NCBI GenBank assembly: GCA_029261295.1
Contig: JAJDBP010000031.1
Location: 1 to 64,000, forward strand
Direction of reading: 5' to 3'
Source: Nitrospirales bacterium
GTDB lineage: Bacteria > Nitrospirota > Nitrospiria > Nitrospirales > UBA8639
Length of the DNA stretch: 64,000 bases
A program made the position numbers and the translations under genes. This document shows positions 35,663 to 43,649 of the stretch, piece after piece. The notes beneath the pieces were generated by a model. That model worked only from the letters and a program-made list of their open reading frames with translations, ran no database searches and was not told the DNA's origin. The first letter of the stretch is position 1. Each line of letters begins with the position of its first letter.

Positions 35663-36406
35663 ATGAATAAGATTTTGTTCATAGGGTTGCTGATTGTCGG
35701 GGTTTCTGGGTGGCCCGACGTGAATCACGTCTGGGCCATCAAATCCCAAGCTGCTCCCTCTAAAGGGAAGTTTGTAGTTGCTGAGGATTTCAGGAAAGTT
35801 ATTGTATCTGCCTTTACGCGACAATATGGCCGACGAAATCATCTGGTGAGTCTACGAATCCTATTTCCTAAAAAACCATTAGTTATTCCACGAGGAAAAC
35901 TTCAACTTGAGATTGAGAAATTGGCGGGAGGGGCACGAATGGGGCGCCGTAGTTTCCGAGTTGGTTTATTCGTGAGTGGCCAATTTTTTAAGACTGTGAA
36001 TGTTGTAGGAGAAATAAAAGCTCAAGCCAGGGTGGCTACCCCAGTGAGATGGATAAAACCGAATGAAGTGGTCGTAGCAGAAGATATCACCACTATTAAG
36101 GTGGACGTGCCCTCACTCACGCATGATTTCATTCTTGATCCAAATGCGGTCATAGGAAAACAGGTGCTTCGCCCTCTTCCTCCTCGCCAACCCATTCGGA
36201 AAATCATGTTGGATGATCCTCCAATTGTACATAAAGGAGATCGAGTGATGCTTGAAGTCCGCCGAGAGGGGTTATTCGTTCAGGCCGTTGGTCTGGCGAA
36301 GGCATCTGGAAAGTCCGGTGATACCATACCCGTAAAGAATCAACATTCTGGCCGAGAGGTCATAGGGACGATCATGGGTTCTGGTTTAGTTGAGGTGAGG
36401 TTTTGA
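35663..36406 (+). CDS. flgA: flagellar P-ring assembly chaperone FlgA
   Basis: A 247-residue periplasmic protein with an N-terminal signal peptide (about 1-24) and, from about residue 120, an SAF domain typical of FlgA (VRWIKPNEVVVAEDI, then GKQVLRPLPPRQPI, then HSGREVIGTIMGSG). It assists FlgI assembly into the P ring. Its ATG comes just three bases after the flgG stop, without a strong ribosome site of its own, and its stop overlaps the flgH start by four bases. The middle region (50-115) is weakly conserved. Confidence 0.9.
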   Translation: MNKILFIGLLIVGVSGWPDVNHVWAIKSQAAPSKGKFVVAEDFRKVIVSAFTRQYGRRNHLVSLRILFPKKPLVIPRGKLQLEIEKLAGGARMGRRSFRVGLFVSGQFFKTVNVVGEIKAQARVATPVRWIKPNEVVVAEDITTIKVDVPSLTHDFILDPNAVIGKQVLRPLPPRQPIRKIMLDDPPIVHKGDRVMLEVRREGLFVQAVGLAKASGKSGDTIPVKNQHSGREVIGTIMGSGLVEVRF

Positions 36407-37104
36407 GACACCAGCCATCTTCTTTAACCTGCCTGCTCCTGTGCTTGCTGTTCTGTGTTGGGGGAAGTGGATTTATCGGGTGTGTGAAGCTCCCCAAGCG
36501 TGCACAGGTGGAGACTGAATCTCATGTATTGGCTGAGCCTGAGGCAGCCAGCTTGGGTTCATTGTGGGAGCCTGACAATGGTCGAGCCTTTATGTTTGAA
36601 GATCGTCGAGCCAGTCGTGTAGGTGATATTGTCATTGTTCAAATTGTGGAACAACACAGTGGATCGAAGACAGCTAATACGACAGCGGACAGAAGTTCCA
36701 GCATCGGTGCCAATGTCAGTGGGGGATTCTTTGGCATTCATGATTTGGCGCAAGACTTTGCCAATTTTTTTGATGTTGATGCCGAAACATCTAATGAGTT
36801 TGAAGGGGAGGGGTCAACGAGCCGTGAGGATCGTTTGACCGGGACGATTGCTGCCCAGGTTGTGGAAGTCTTGCCCAATGGCGACTTGCGAATTCAAGGA
36901 AAACGACAAGTAAAGGTGAATAGTGAAAAGCAGACGATGACGATAAAGGGAATCGTCAGACGAATTGATTTAGATACACAAAATACCGTGGTGTCATCAG
37001 CTGTGGCGAATGCAGATATTTCCTATACTGGGTTGGGAGTGGTGGATGATGTGCAGTCTCCAGGATGGGCCCTTCGAATTTTTAGTTGGTTGACTCCATT
37101 TTAG
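36403..37104 (+). CDS. flgH: flagellar L-ring lipoprotein FlgH
   Basis: A 233-residue outer-membrane lipoprotein of the L ring. The signal peptide ends in a lipobox (FIGC, lipidated C27). The mature part has SLWEPDNGRAFMFEDRRASR, VGDIVIVQIVE, and a C-terminal block IVRRIDLDTQNTVVSSAVAN typical of FlgH. The TTG start at 36403 overlaps the flgA stop by four bases and has GAGGTGAGG just upstream, so translation is coupled. An L ring implies a true outer membrane. Confidence 0.94.
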   Translation: MRHQPSSLTCLLLCLLFCVGGSGFIGCVKLPKRAQVETESHVLAEPEAASLGSLWEPDNGRAFMFEDRRASRVGDIVIVQIVEQHSGSKTANTTADRSSSIGANVSGGFFGIHDLAQDFANFFDVDAETSNEFEGEGSTSREDRLTGTIAAQVVEVLPNGDLRIQGKRQVKVNSEKQTMTIKGIVRRIDLDTQNTVVSSAVANADISYTGLGVVDDVQSPGWALRIFSWLTPF

Positions 37105-37161
37105 AGTAACGCAATGTCCTATGAATGATGAAATCATTTTTTTTACTGCGGGGGAGAGGGT

Positions 37162-38337
37162 TTGAATAAAAAACCGACCAGGTCTTGGAAATCGGTTTGT
37201 TGGCTGGTCGTGATTTCCCTGCTCGTAACCTCGTTCATACCGTTTGGATTGAGCCTTGGAACGCTGGAATTAGCTGAGGCGGCACGTATAAAAGATATTG
37301 CATCAATTGAAGGCGTTCGTGACAACCAGTTAATTGGATACGGGTTGATTGTTGGACTGGATCGTACGGGTGACTCCGTGGTTGGAGGGCAGTTTACTGC
37401 TCAGGCCATCATTTCTATGTTGAATACCATGGGCGTGAATTTAAAAATTGATCCCATTCAGTTACTCACTCGTAATACAGCGTCGGTCATGGTCACGGCG
37501 AAGCTTCCTCCGTTTGCCAGGCCTGGGATGAAATTGGATGTCCAAGTGTCATCGCTGGCGAATGCCAAAAGCTTAAAAGGTGGAACATTGCTGCTGACCC
37601 CACTCAAAGCAGCAAATCAACAGGTGTATGCGGTTGCCCAGGGTCCTATTTCTACTTCGGGGTTTGAAGTGGGAGGTGGGGGAACATCGGTAGTGAAAAA
37701 CCAACAATCTGGTGGCATTATTCCCAGTGGCGCCATTGTGGAACGAGCCGTAAAAGTTGATATGAATGCATGGGAGAATTTTTCTTTGACCATGCACCAA
37801 GCAGATTTTACGACAGCCTTGCGTGTGTCTGAAGTCATTAATGCACACTTGGGGGATGGGTTGGCATCGCCGGTGAGTTCTGGGCAAATTCAAGTAGCAG
37901 TGCCGGAGCGATTTCAAGGGAAAATTGTACAAATGATAGCGGCAGTTGAAGGCCTGGATGTACACGTTGATGTGAGTGCGAAGGTTGTCGTGAATGAACG
38001 GACCGGCACGATTGTCATGGGAGAACATGTCAGGCTATCGAGTATGGCCATTTCTCATGGAAATCTGACTATCAAAATACAAACGAAGTTTAATGTCTCT
38101 CAGCCCGAGGCCCCTGGACTTATTGGGTCTGCTGCCGGAGAAACAGTAGTCACTCCTGATGTGGAAACTGAGGTTGAAGAAGATCAAAAACGTGTGGTTC
38201 AAATTGATGGGTCAGTGACTCTTGGTGATTTAGTAAAGGCCTTAAATTCAGTGGGAGTCACGCCTCGTGATTTGGTAGCGGTGTTGACCGCAGCCAAGGC
38301 GGCTGGGGCCCTACAAGCTGAGTTAGAGCTTATTTAG
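37162..38337 (+). CDS. flgI: flagellar P-ring protein FlgI
   Basis: A 391-residue periplasmic P-ring protein. The Sec signal peptide ends near AEAA (about 37-40). The mature start ARIKDIASIEGVRDNQLIGY and the NTMGVNL, VMVTAKLPPFARPG and GGTLLLTPLKA segments are highly conserved in FlgI. The C-terminal region includes VTLGDLVKALNSVGVTPRDL. It starts at TTG 37162 behind GGGGGAGAGGG, which fixes this unusual start. Confidence 0.96.
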   Translation: MNKKPTRSWKSVCWLVVISLLVTSFIPFGLSLGTLELAEAARIKDIASIEGVRDNQLIGYGLIVGLDRTGDSVVGGQFTAQAIISMLNTMGVNLKIDPIQLLTRNTASVMVTAKLPPFARPGMKLDVQVSSLANAKSLKGGTLLLTPLKAANQQVYAVAQGPISTSGFEVGGGGTSVVKNQQSGGIIPSGAIVERAVKVDMNAWENFSLTMHQADFTTALRVSEVINAHLGDGLASPVSSGQIQVAVPERFQGKIVQMIAAVEGLDVHVDVSAKVVVNERTGTIVMGEHVRLSSMAISHGNLTIKIQTKFNVSQPEAPGLIGSAAGETVVTPDVETEVEEDQKRVVQIDGSVTLGDLVKALNSVGVTPRDLVAVLTAAKAAGALQAELELI

Positions 38338-38428
38338 TTTCTCTTAGCCCTCATCGCTTTCCTGGAGTTTCTTATCCATCGGAAATCTCGAGGCGTTTTA
38401 GGGTGTGGCTGCTTGAAAAAAGGAATAT

Positions 38429-38785
38429 ATGATCAACGGAATTGGGCCCTTAGAAACTTCTCAAGTCACGAATGCCTTAGCGGGAAGTAAGCTCGACCAA
38501 GTAGAGAAGTTGGCCCGGCGTGGGGAATTATCACGGGCCAGTCAAGAGTTTGAAGCGTATTTTTTGTCGTATATGCTAAAAGAGATGCGAGATACCGTCC
38601 CCAAAGGGCTCTTGACGGAAAATAAAATGGGAGACATGTTCTATTCCTTTTATGACGAAGAAATTGGGAAACGAGCAGCCCAAGCTGATGGAATAGGGCT
38701 TTCTGCCTACGTTTTAGATGCTGTTGCCCGTAATGAAGACCTCACTCATTCTCCTGCCAATCCTTCAACTTCTATGAAATATTAA
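38429..38785 (+). CDS. flgJ: flagellar rod-binding protein FlgJ, N-domain only
   Basis: A 118-residue protein equal to the rod-cap/chaperone half of FlgJ: QEFEAYFLSYMLKEMRDTVP, then NKMGDMFYSFYDEEIGKRAA. The C-terminal muramidase domain of enterobacterial FlgJ is absent, so a separate peptidoglycan hydrolase must open the wall for the rod, as in many non-enteric bacteria. AAAAAAGGA lies before the ATG. Confidence 0.92.
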   Translation: MINGIGPLETSQVTNALAGSKLDQVEKLARRGELSRASQEFEAYFLSYMLKEMRDTVPKGLLTENKMGDMFYSFYDEEIGKRAAQADGIGLSAYVLDAVARNEDLTHSPANPSTSMKY

Positions 38786-38846
38786 GGCGTTGAGTAAAGT
38801 TTCTTGGTGTTGTCTCCGATAGATAAAGATAAGGAGGCATGAAGCC

Positions 38847-39161
38847 ATGACGATACCGGGCCTTGATCCCAGTGGTGAACTGGGGAGACTGTTCTTTCAG
38901 ATCCAATCCAAAGACAATCAGGAAAAAGACACACGTCAGCCATCGACGGTTTCCCAAAGATCGGCGGATGCGGTGGACCTTTCTCGATTGGCACTGGAAA
39001 TTCGTACCCATTCTTCTCGCGCGGCTGAATTGCCCGACCTGCGAACTGACAGAATTCAAGGCATTCAACAGGCATTAGACAAGGGAATTGAGTTGGCAAC
39101 TCCCAATCAGCTTGCAAATGCGATTACTCGAGAGACCATTCTTAACGCTCTGGGATCTTAA
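38847..39161 (+). CDS. flgM: anti-sigma-28 factor FlgM
   Basis: A 104-residue protein with the FlgM C-terminal sigma-28-binding region (DRIQGIQQALDKGIELATPN, then QLANAITRETIL). The N-terminal half is polar and probably disordered, as needed for export through the hook. It holds FliA inactive until hook completion and then is secreted. AAGGAGGC lies before the ATG. Its presence implies sigma-28-dependent late genes, in line with the candidate sigma-28 sites at 3121, 6037 and 16079. Confidence 0.92.
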   Translation: MTIPGLDPSGELGRLFFQIQSKDNQEKDTRQPSTVSQRSADAVDLSRLALEIRTHSSRAAELPDLRTDRIQGIQQALDKGIELATPNQLANAITRETILNALGS

Positions 39162-39175
39162 GGAACTTGGTTGAA

Positions 39176-39685
39176 ATGGAAGGTACCCTTTCTATGAATC
39201 GTTCCTCGGAATCCTGGGATTATCTTTTGGTGCTGTTAGGGGAGATGCGTGTGGTCTTTCAAGAATTTATGGATCTCCTTGGTGATGAGAAGCAGAGGCT
39301 CCTTTCGATGGATAGACAAGGGGTTGCGAATGTGACGGAAAAGAAAGAACAAGTCTTGGATAGAATGTGCCGATACGAACAACAAGTGACAGGTCTCTTG
39401 CATCAGCTGGCAGGAAATGCACAGCAACCGCTGGGATTGTGGTTGAAAGGGACTTCAGGGTCTCAAGCGTCCTCTGCTGATTTACTGCTTCAAGACTTAT
39501 TTGAATTAACCGCGAAGATTCAGGAAAAAGGGAAAGAAAATGAGACGCTTACCCGGCGGACACAGCATGTGGTTCGAGAAGCCATCAACCTCGTTCATAC
39601 GAGTTTAGGAAGCGGTCCGGTGTATCAGGGGACTGGAAGTTTACATTTTCCTTCGGTTCCCAATTCAGTACATCTCCACGGATAG
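39176..39685 (+). CDS. flgN: flagellar export chaperone FlgN
   Basis: A roughly 170-residue helical protein with the FlgN pattern: WDYLLVLLGEMRVVFQEFMD, LLGDEKQRLLSMD, then VTEKKEQVLDRM. FlgN binds the hook-filament junction proteins FlgK and FlgL before export; both genes follow. The start is uncertain. ATG 39176 (ten bases after AAGGAA) and ATG 39194 (after GGAAGG) are both plausible, and a TTG at 39167 is possible. Confidence 0.88.
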   Translation: MEGTLSMNRSSESWDYLLVLLGEMRVVFQEFMDLLGDEKQRLLSMDRQGVANVTEKKEQVLDRMCRYEQQVTGLLHQLAGNAQQPLGLWLKGTSGSQASSADLLLQDLFELTAKIQEKGKENETLTRRTQHVVREAINLVHTSLGSGPVYQGTGSLHFPSVPNSVHLHG

Positions 39686-39692
39686 TAAGGTT

Positions 39693-41351
39693 ATGTCTGG
39701 CATAAGTCATATTTTCAATATTGCTCGTTCAGGAATTCAAGCTCATCAGCAGGGGTTGGCGACGACTTCTCATAATATAGCCAACATCAATACTAAAGGG
39801 TTTTCTCGTCAAGAAGTGGTGTTGGAATCGGCGAAGCCACCGGAAGGGGTGATTGGGAACGGCGTCAATGTCGGACACATACGGCGAACCGTAGACGTAT
39901 TTATCGAAAATCAAGTTACGGCCGGGAACGAAGATTTAGGTTTTCTCTCCACGCGGCATGCGTTATTGGCTCAAGCAGATGGCCTGATAGGTGAAACAGA
40001 TAATTCGGGATTGTCCCACAGTATCACTGAATTTTTTAATGCACTACGAGATGTTGCCACCAATCCGGAAAGTCCAATTCAACGTACGGTGCTCTTGTCA
40101 AAAGCGAATATTTTAAGTGATACGTTTGTAGCGAAAACACAAGCGTTGCATCAAATTCGGTTAGGTGCGAATGGCGAAATTGGCCGGCATGTCGAAACGA
40201 TTAATGGTCTAGCAGTACATATCGCGGCGTTGAATGATGATATTTTTAAAGCCGAATCGAGTGGGCGTGAAGCCTCAGATTTACGTGATCAGCGGGGTGT
40301 GTTAGTGAACAATCTTGCGGAATTGGTTGATATTGAACAAATCGAGCTTCGTGACGGCATTGGCATCAATGTCGGTGGGCAATTGTTAGTTGGTGGGAAC
40401 CATGCCAATGCCTTGTCTACAGTTCCCGATGCTGACAATCCACCATTCGATGATGTGGCATTTGTGAGAAGTGACGGAGGCGCGTTCGCTATTTCAGGAA
40501 AAATTCAAGGAGGGAAAATTGGTGGACTCCTCAGCGTCCGGGATACGGATATTGTCGCCTTTCAAGATCGACTTGATCGATTGGCAGCCGTAACCATCAA
40601 TGAATTTAATCAACAGCATCAGGTTGGTTTTGCGTTAGATGGAACAACCAATAATCTCTTTTTCTCCGCCTTAACACCCCAAGCACCCTTGGCGCGTGAT
40701 ACCAATAGTGGATCAGCCGTAGGGACTTCCCTGGCCATTACACCTGTCACTGGTCCTCCATTACAGACGTTCCAAAGTTATGAAGTGCGTTTTTCTGGTC
40801 CAGCGGTATTTGATGTTGTGAACATTGATACCGGTGCCACGGTCATTTCTGGTGGTGCCTATGCCTCAGGTAATCCTGTGAGTTTTGATGGCTTAGATGT
40901 GGTCATTACGGGATCTCCAGCTACAGGCGATGTGTTTGAAATAAGTGCTCATGAAGGGGCAGCTCAAGGCTTTGGGGTGGCACTCACCGATACCGATAAA
41001 ATTGCGACAGCCTCTACTGCTTTAAGTCTTCCAGGGGATAATACCAATGCGCTGGCCTTGATCGGTCTTCATACCGCTCGTCAAGCGACTCTTGGGAATA
41101 TCACGTTCAATGATTATCAGGCTCAGACCGTAGGGGATGTGGGAATCGCGACGCAGCAAGCTGAATCACGATTGCAATCAACGACTCTGGAATTCGAACA
41201 ATTAAGCAGTCTTCGGGAAAGTATTTCAGGAGTATCCTTAGATGAAGAATTGACCAACTTGTTGAGTTTTCAGCGATCGTTTGAAGCTTCAGCGCGGATG
41301 CTTACTGTGGCAGATGAATTGTTTCAAACCCTGTTGTCTCTAGGTCGATAG
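39693..41351 (+). CDS. flgK: flagellar hook-filament junction protein FlgK
   Basis: A 552-residue HAP1. The N-terminal axial motif (FNIARSGIQAHQQGLATTSH, then NIANINTKGFSRQEV) and the C-terminal LDEELTNLLSFQRSFEASAR helix are both intact. In the middle (about 360-430) lies a module, YEVRFSGPAVFDVVN through ASGNPVSFDGLDVVITG, that recurs in FlgL. It joins the hook to the filament and is exported by the flagellar system with FlgN. It starts eight bases after the flgN stop. Confidence 0.96.
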   Translation: MSGISHIFNIARSGIQAHQQGLATTSHNIANINTKGFSRQEVVLESAKPPEGVIGNGVNVGHIRRTVDVFIENQVTAGNEDLGFLSTRHALLAQADGLIGETDNSGLSHSITEFFNALRDVATNPESPIQRTVLLSKANILSDTFVAKTQALHQIRLGANGEIGRHVETINGLAVHIAALNDDIFKAESSGREASDLRDQRGVLVNNLAELVDIEQIELRDGIGINVGGQLLVGGNHANALSTVPDADNPPFDDVAFVRSDGGAFAISGKIQGGKIGGLLSVRDTDIVAFQDRLDRLAAVTINEFNQQHQVGFALDGTTNNLFFSALTPQAPLARDTNSGSAVGTSLAITPVTGPPLQTFQSYEVRFSGPAVFDVVNIDTGATVISGGAYASGNPVSFDGLDVVITGSPATGDVFEISAHEGAAQGFGVALTDTDKIATASTALSLPGDNTNALALIGLHTARQATLGNITFNDYQAQTVGDVGIATQQAESRLQSTTLEFEQLSSLRESISGVSLDEELTNLLSFQRSFEASARMLTVADELFQTLLSLGR

Positions 41352-41428
41352 ATTTGGTGAACCTCATGGTTGCAGCCTTTAAGCAAAAATATGGTTATGA
41401 CTAATAGTTTTTCTCGAGAAGGGAAGGC

Positions 41429-42580
41429 ATGCGAGTCACAAATCGTCAACAAGTTGATGCGTTAGTCTCCGCTATCCGTAATTTTCGGAACGAAATTTCT
41501 ATTCGAAGCGAACAAATTTCGTCTGGTAAGCGGGTTAACCGGCCCTCTGATGATCCGTCGGCCGCCGAACGAATTAGTCAGTTTCGCAATGTGTTACGGA
41601 CTACCGAACGTCGTTTGCAAACGGTGAATGAGGGGATTGGGCGCCTGAATTTTTCTGACGGTGTCTTAGATCAAGCAGGCCATACGTTTCAGCGTGCAAA
41701 AGAATTATCGATTCAGTTGCGTAATGATACGTACTCCGCAGATGAAAGGCGCAATGCCGCTCAAGAGGTTCAACAGTTAATCTTAGGATTGGCCAATATT
41801 GGGAATTCCCAATTGAATGGACGATTTGTTTTTGCCGGGAATGAAACCCAAACTGAGCCTTTTGTCCCGGGAAGCGCAACGAGTGTTGCCAGTTCCACGA
41901 ATTCAGGTGGTGCTTCTATTTCGACAGTGGTAGCTACGCCTTCAGCTTTAAAGCCTGATGGTTATCAAATTCAATTCACCTCTCCAACACAGTTTGACAT
42001 TCTCAATCTTTCTACCAATCAAACCGTATCGACTGGGAATACCTATGCCTCTGGGGCACCATTTTCTTTTGATGGGGTCAGCACCACTATTTCTCATGGC
42101 GGAGCCCCTCCAGTCGCTGGGGATCAATTTTTTGTTCGAGTGGGGTACGTCTATCAAGGGGATAATGCAGTGATTGACCTGGAAGTTGGAGACGGTCAAA
42201 CGGTTCAATCCAATATTCCAGGGAGTCAAGTATTTGCGGGGCCGACCACGGATGTTTTTCAAGACCTCCAAAATTTTTATCAAGCCTTAGTTTCCAATGA
42301 TGTGAATGGAATCGAAGCAGCGATTGGGCAATTTGACCAATCTTTGGCCCAGGTGACCAATGCCCGTACCACGATTGGAGCAAGTGTGAATCGTTTAGAC
42401 ACGATTCAAGATAGTTTAGATTTATTGAATGTGAATACCCAAGAACTCCGTTCGAATTTTGAAGATGCAGATTTTGCCAAAGTGGCCTCTGATCTGGCGT
42501 CCTTGCAAGTTACATTGGAAGCTTCCATGGCCACTTTGACACGGCAATTTGAAACAAGTTTGTTGAATTTTATTCGGTAA
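41429..42580 (+). CDS. flgL: flagellar hook-filament junction protein FlgL
   Basis: A 383-residue HAP3 of the flagellin superfamily. The N-terminus (ISSGKRVNRPSDDPSAAERI) and C-terminus (DFAKVASDLASLQVTLEASM) are the conserved flagellin-like coiled-coil ends. An inserted module at about 170-235 (YQIQFTSPTQFDILNLSTNQ, then YASGAPFSFDG) mirrors the one in FlgK. GAAGGGAAGG lies before the ATG. No flagellin gene follows; instead c-di-GMP and kinase genes come next. Confidence 0.95.
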   Translation: MRVTNRQQVDALVSAIRNFRNEISIRSEQISSGKRVNRPSDDPSAAERISQFRNVLRTTERRLQTVNEGIGRLNFSDGVLDQAGHTFQRAKELSIQLRNDTYSADERRNAAQEVQQLILGLANIGNSQLNGRFVFAGNETQTEPFVPGSATSVASSTNSGGASISTVVATPSALKPDGYQIQFTSPTQFDILNLSTNQTVSTGNTYASGAPFSFDGVSTTISHGGAPPVAGDQFFVRVGYVYQGDNAVIDLEVGDGQTVQSNIPGSQVFAGPTTDVFQDLQNFYQALVSNDVNGIEAAIGQFDQSLAQVTNARTTIGASVNRLDTIQDSLDLLNVNTQELRSNFEDADFAKVASDLASLQVTLEASMATLTRQFETSLLNFIR

Positions 42581-42675
42581 TTGTGAATTTGCGGACCTGA
42601 GATTATGGCAGGTAAGCAGGGTAATTTAAAAATGAAATCCATTGCCAATTATTGGTAAGGGGAAGGCCTTTTGTA

Positions 42676-43647
42676 ATGCGTATTCTTGTTGTTGATGATG
42701 ATCCCTTAACATTGCATATGGTGGTCTATCGATTGCGCCAATGGGGGCATGAGGTCATTTCTTGTACGGACGGAGAATCGGCTTGGAAGATATTAGAAAG
42801 CGGATCAGTCCCTAATGTGGCCATCTTAGATTGGATGATGCCCGGCATAAATGGTCCGGATTTATGCCAAAAAATTCGTTCACGTAAAGATTGCCCTTAC
42901 GTGTACATTGTCTTGTTAACTGGGAGAAATAATCCAGAAGATTTGATAACTGGTTTGGATGCTGGAGCTGACGATTATCTTACAAAGCCATTTCATTTGG
43001 GAGAATTAGAGGCCAGGTTGCGTGCTGGGAAACGTATTGTTGATTTGCAGAATGAACTGATCTCGGCTCGTGAAACCTTGCGGATTCAAGCGATGCAAGA
43101 CCCCTTAACTCAAATTCTTAACCATGGGGCGATCCTTGATGCACTGTTAAATGAAATCAATCGGGCTCAGCGTGAGCATCAGCCTTTGAGTCTTATTCTG
43201 GCTGACCTTGATGGATTTAAGAAGGTGAATGATTCGTATGGCCATGTGGCTGGAGATCAAGTTCTCATTGAAGTGGCGAGACGGATGCGAAATTGCTTGC
43301 GCTCGTATGATGCCATTGGACGTTATGGCGGAGAAGAGTTTTTAGTCGTTTTGCCCAATAGCGATGATTCCCAGGCCCTATTGCTAGCTGAACGGATTCG
43401 TCTTGCTGTCTCCTCTGAACCATTTCGTTTTCATCATGTCGATTTGTCAGTGACAGTGAGCCAAGGAGTGGCGACTTGGAATGATCCGGATTCAATTCCC
43501 ATTGAAAGCCTCATTCAAGCGGCGGATCGAGCATTATATGTTGTGAAAAATGGTGGACGCAATGGTGTAGAGCTTGTGCACTTTGATTCGCAAACAGAAG
43601 AAACCTTCTCTCCAATGTTTGTGTCGCCAATTACTTCTGAATCCTAA
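42676..43647 (+). CDS. diguanylate cyclase response regulator
   Basis: A 323-residue two-domain regulator. Receiver (1-125): D7-D9 acidic cluster, phospho-acceptor D52 (LDWMMPGING) and KPF loop. The GGDEF domain (about 140-305) has an intact active site G218-G-E-E-F222, and an RSYD inhibitory (I) site five residues before it, so it should make c-di-GMP and be product-inhibited. It belongs to the PleD/WspR-like class, with one receiver. The ATG at 42676 lies nine bases after GGAAGG; an in-frame GTG upstream is less likely. The hybrid kinase begins two bases after the stop and is its probable phosphodonor. Confidence 0.93.
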   Translation: MRILVVDDDPLTLHMVVYRLRQWGHEVISCTDGESAWKILESGSVPNVAILDWMMPGINGPDLCQKIRSRKDCPYVYIVLLTGRNNPEDLITGLDAGADDYLTKPFHLGELEARLRAGKRIVDLQNELISARETLRIQAMQDPLTQILNHGAILDALLNEINRAQREHQPLSLILADLDGFKKVNDSYGHVAGDQVLIEVARRMRNCLRSYDAIGRYGGEEFLVVLPNSDDSQALLLAERIRLAVSSEPFRFHHVDLSVTVSQGVATWNDPDSIPIESLIQAADRALYVVKNGGRNGVELVHFDSQTEETFSPMFVSPITSES

Positions 43648-43649
43648 AA

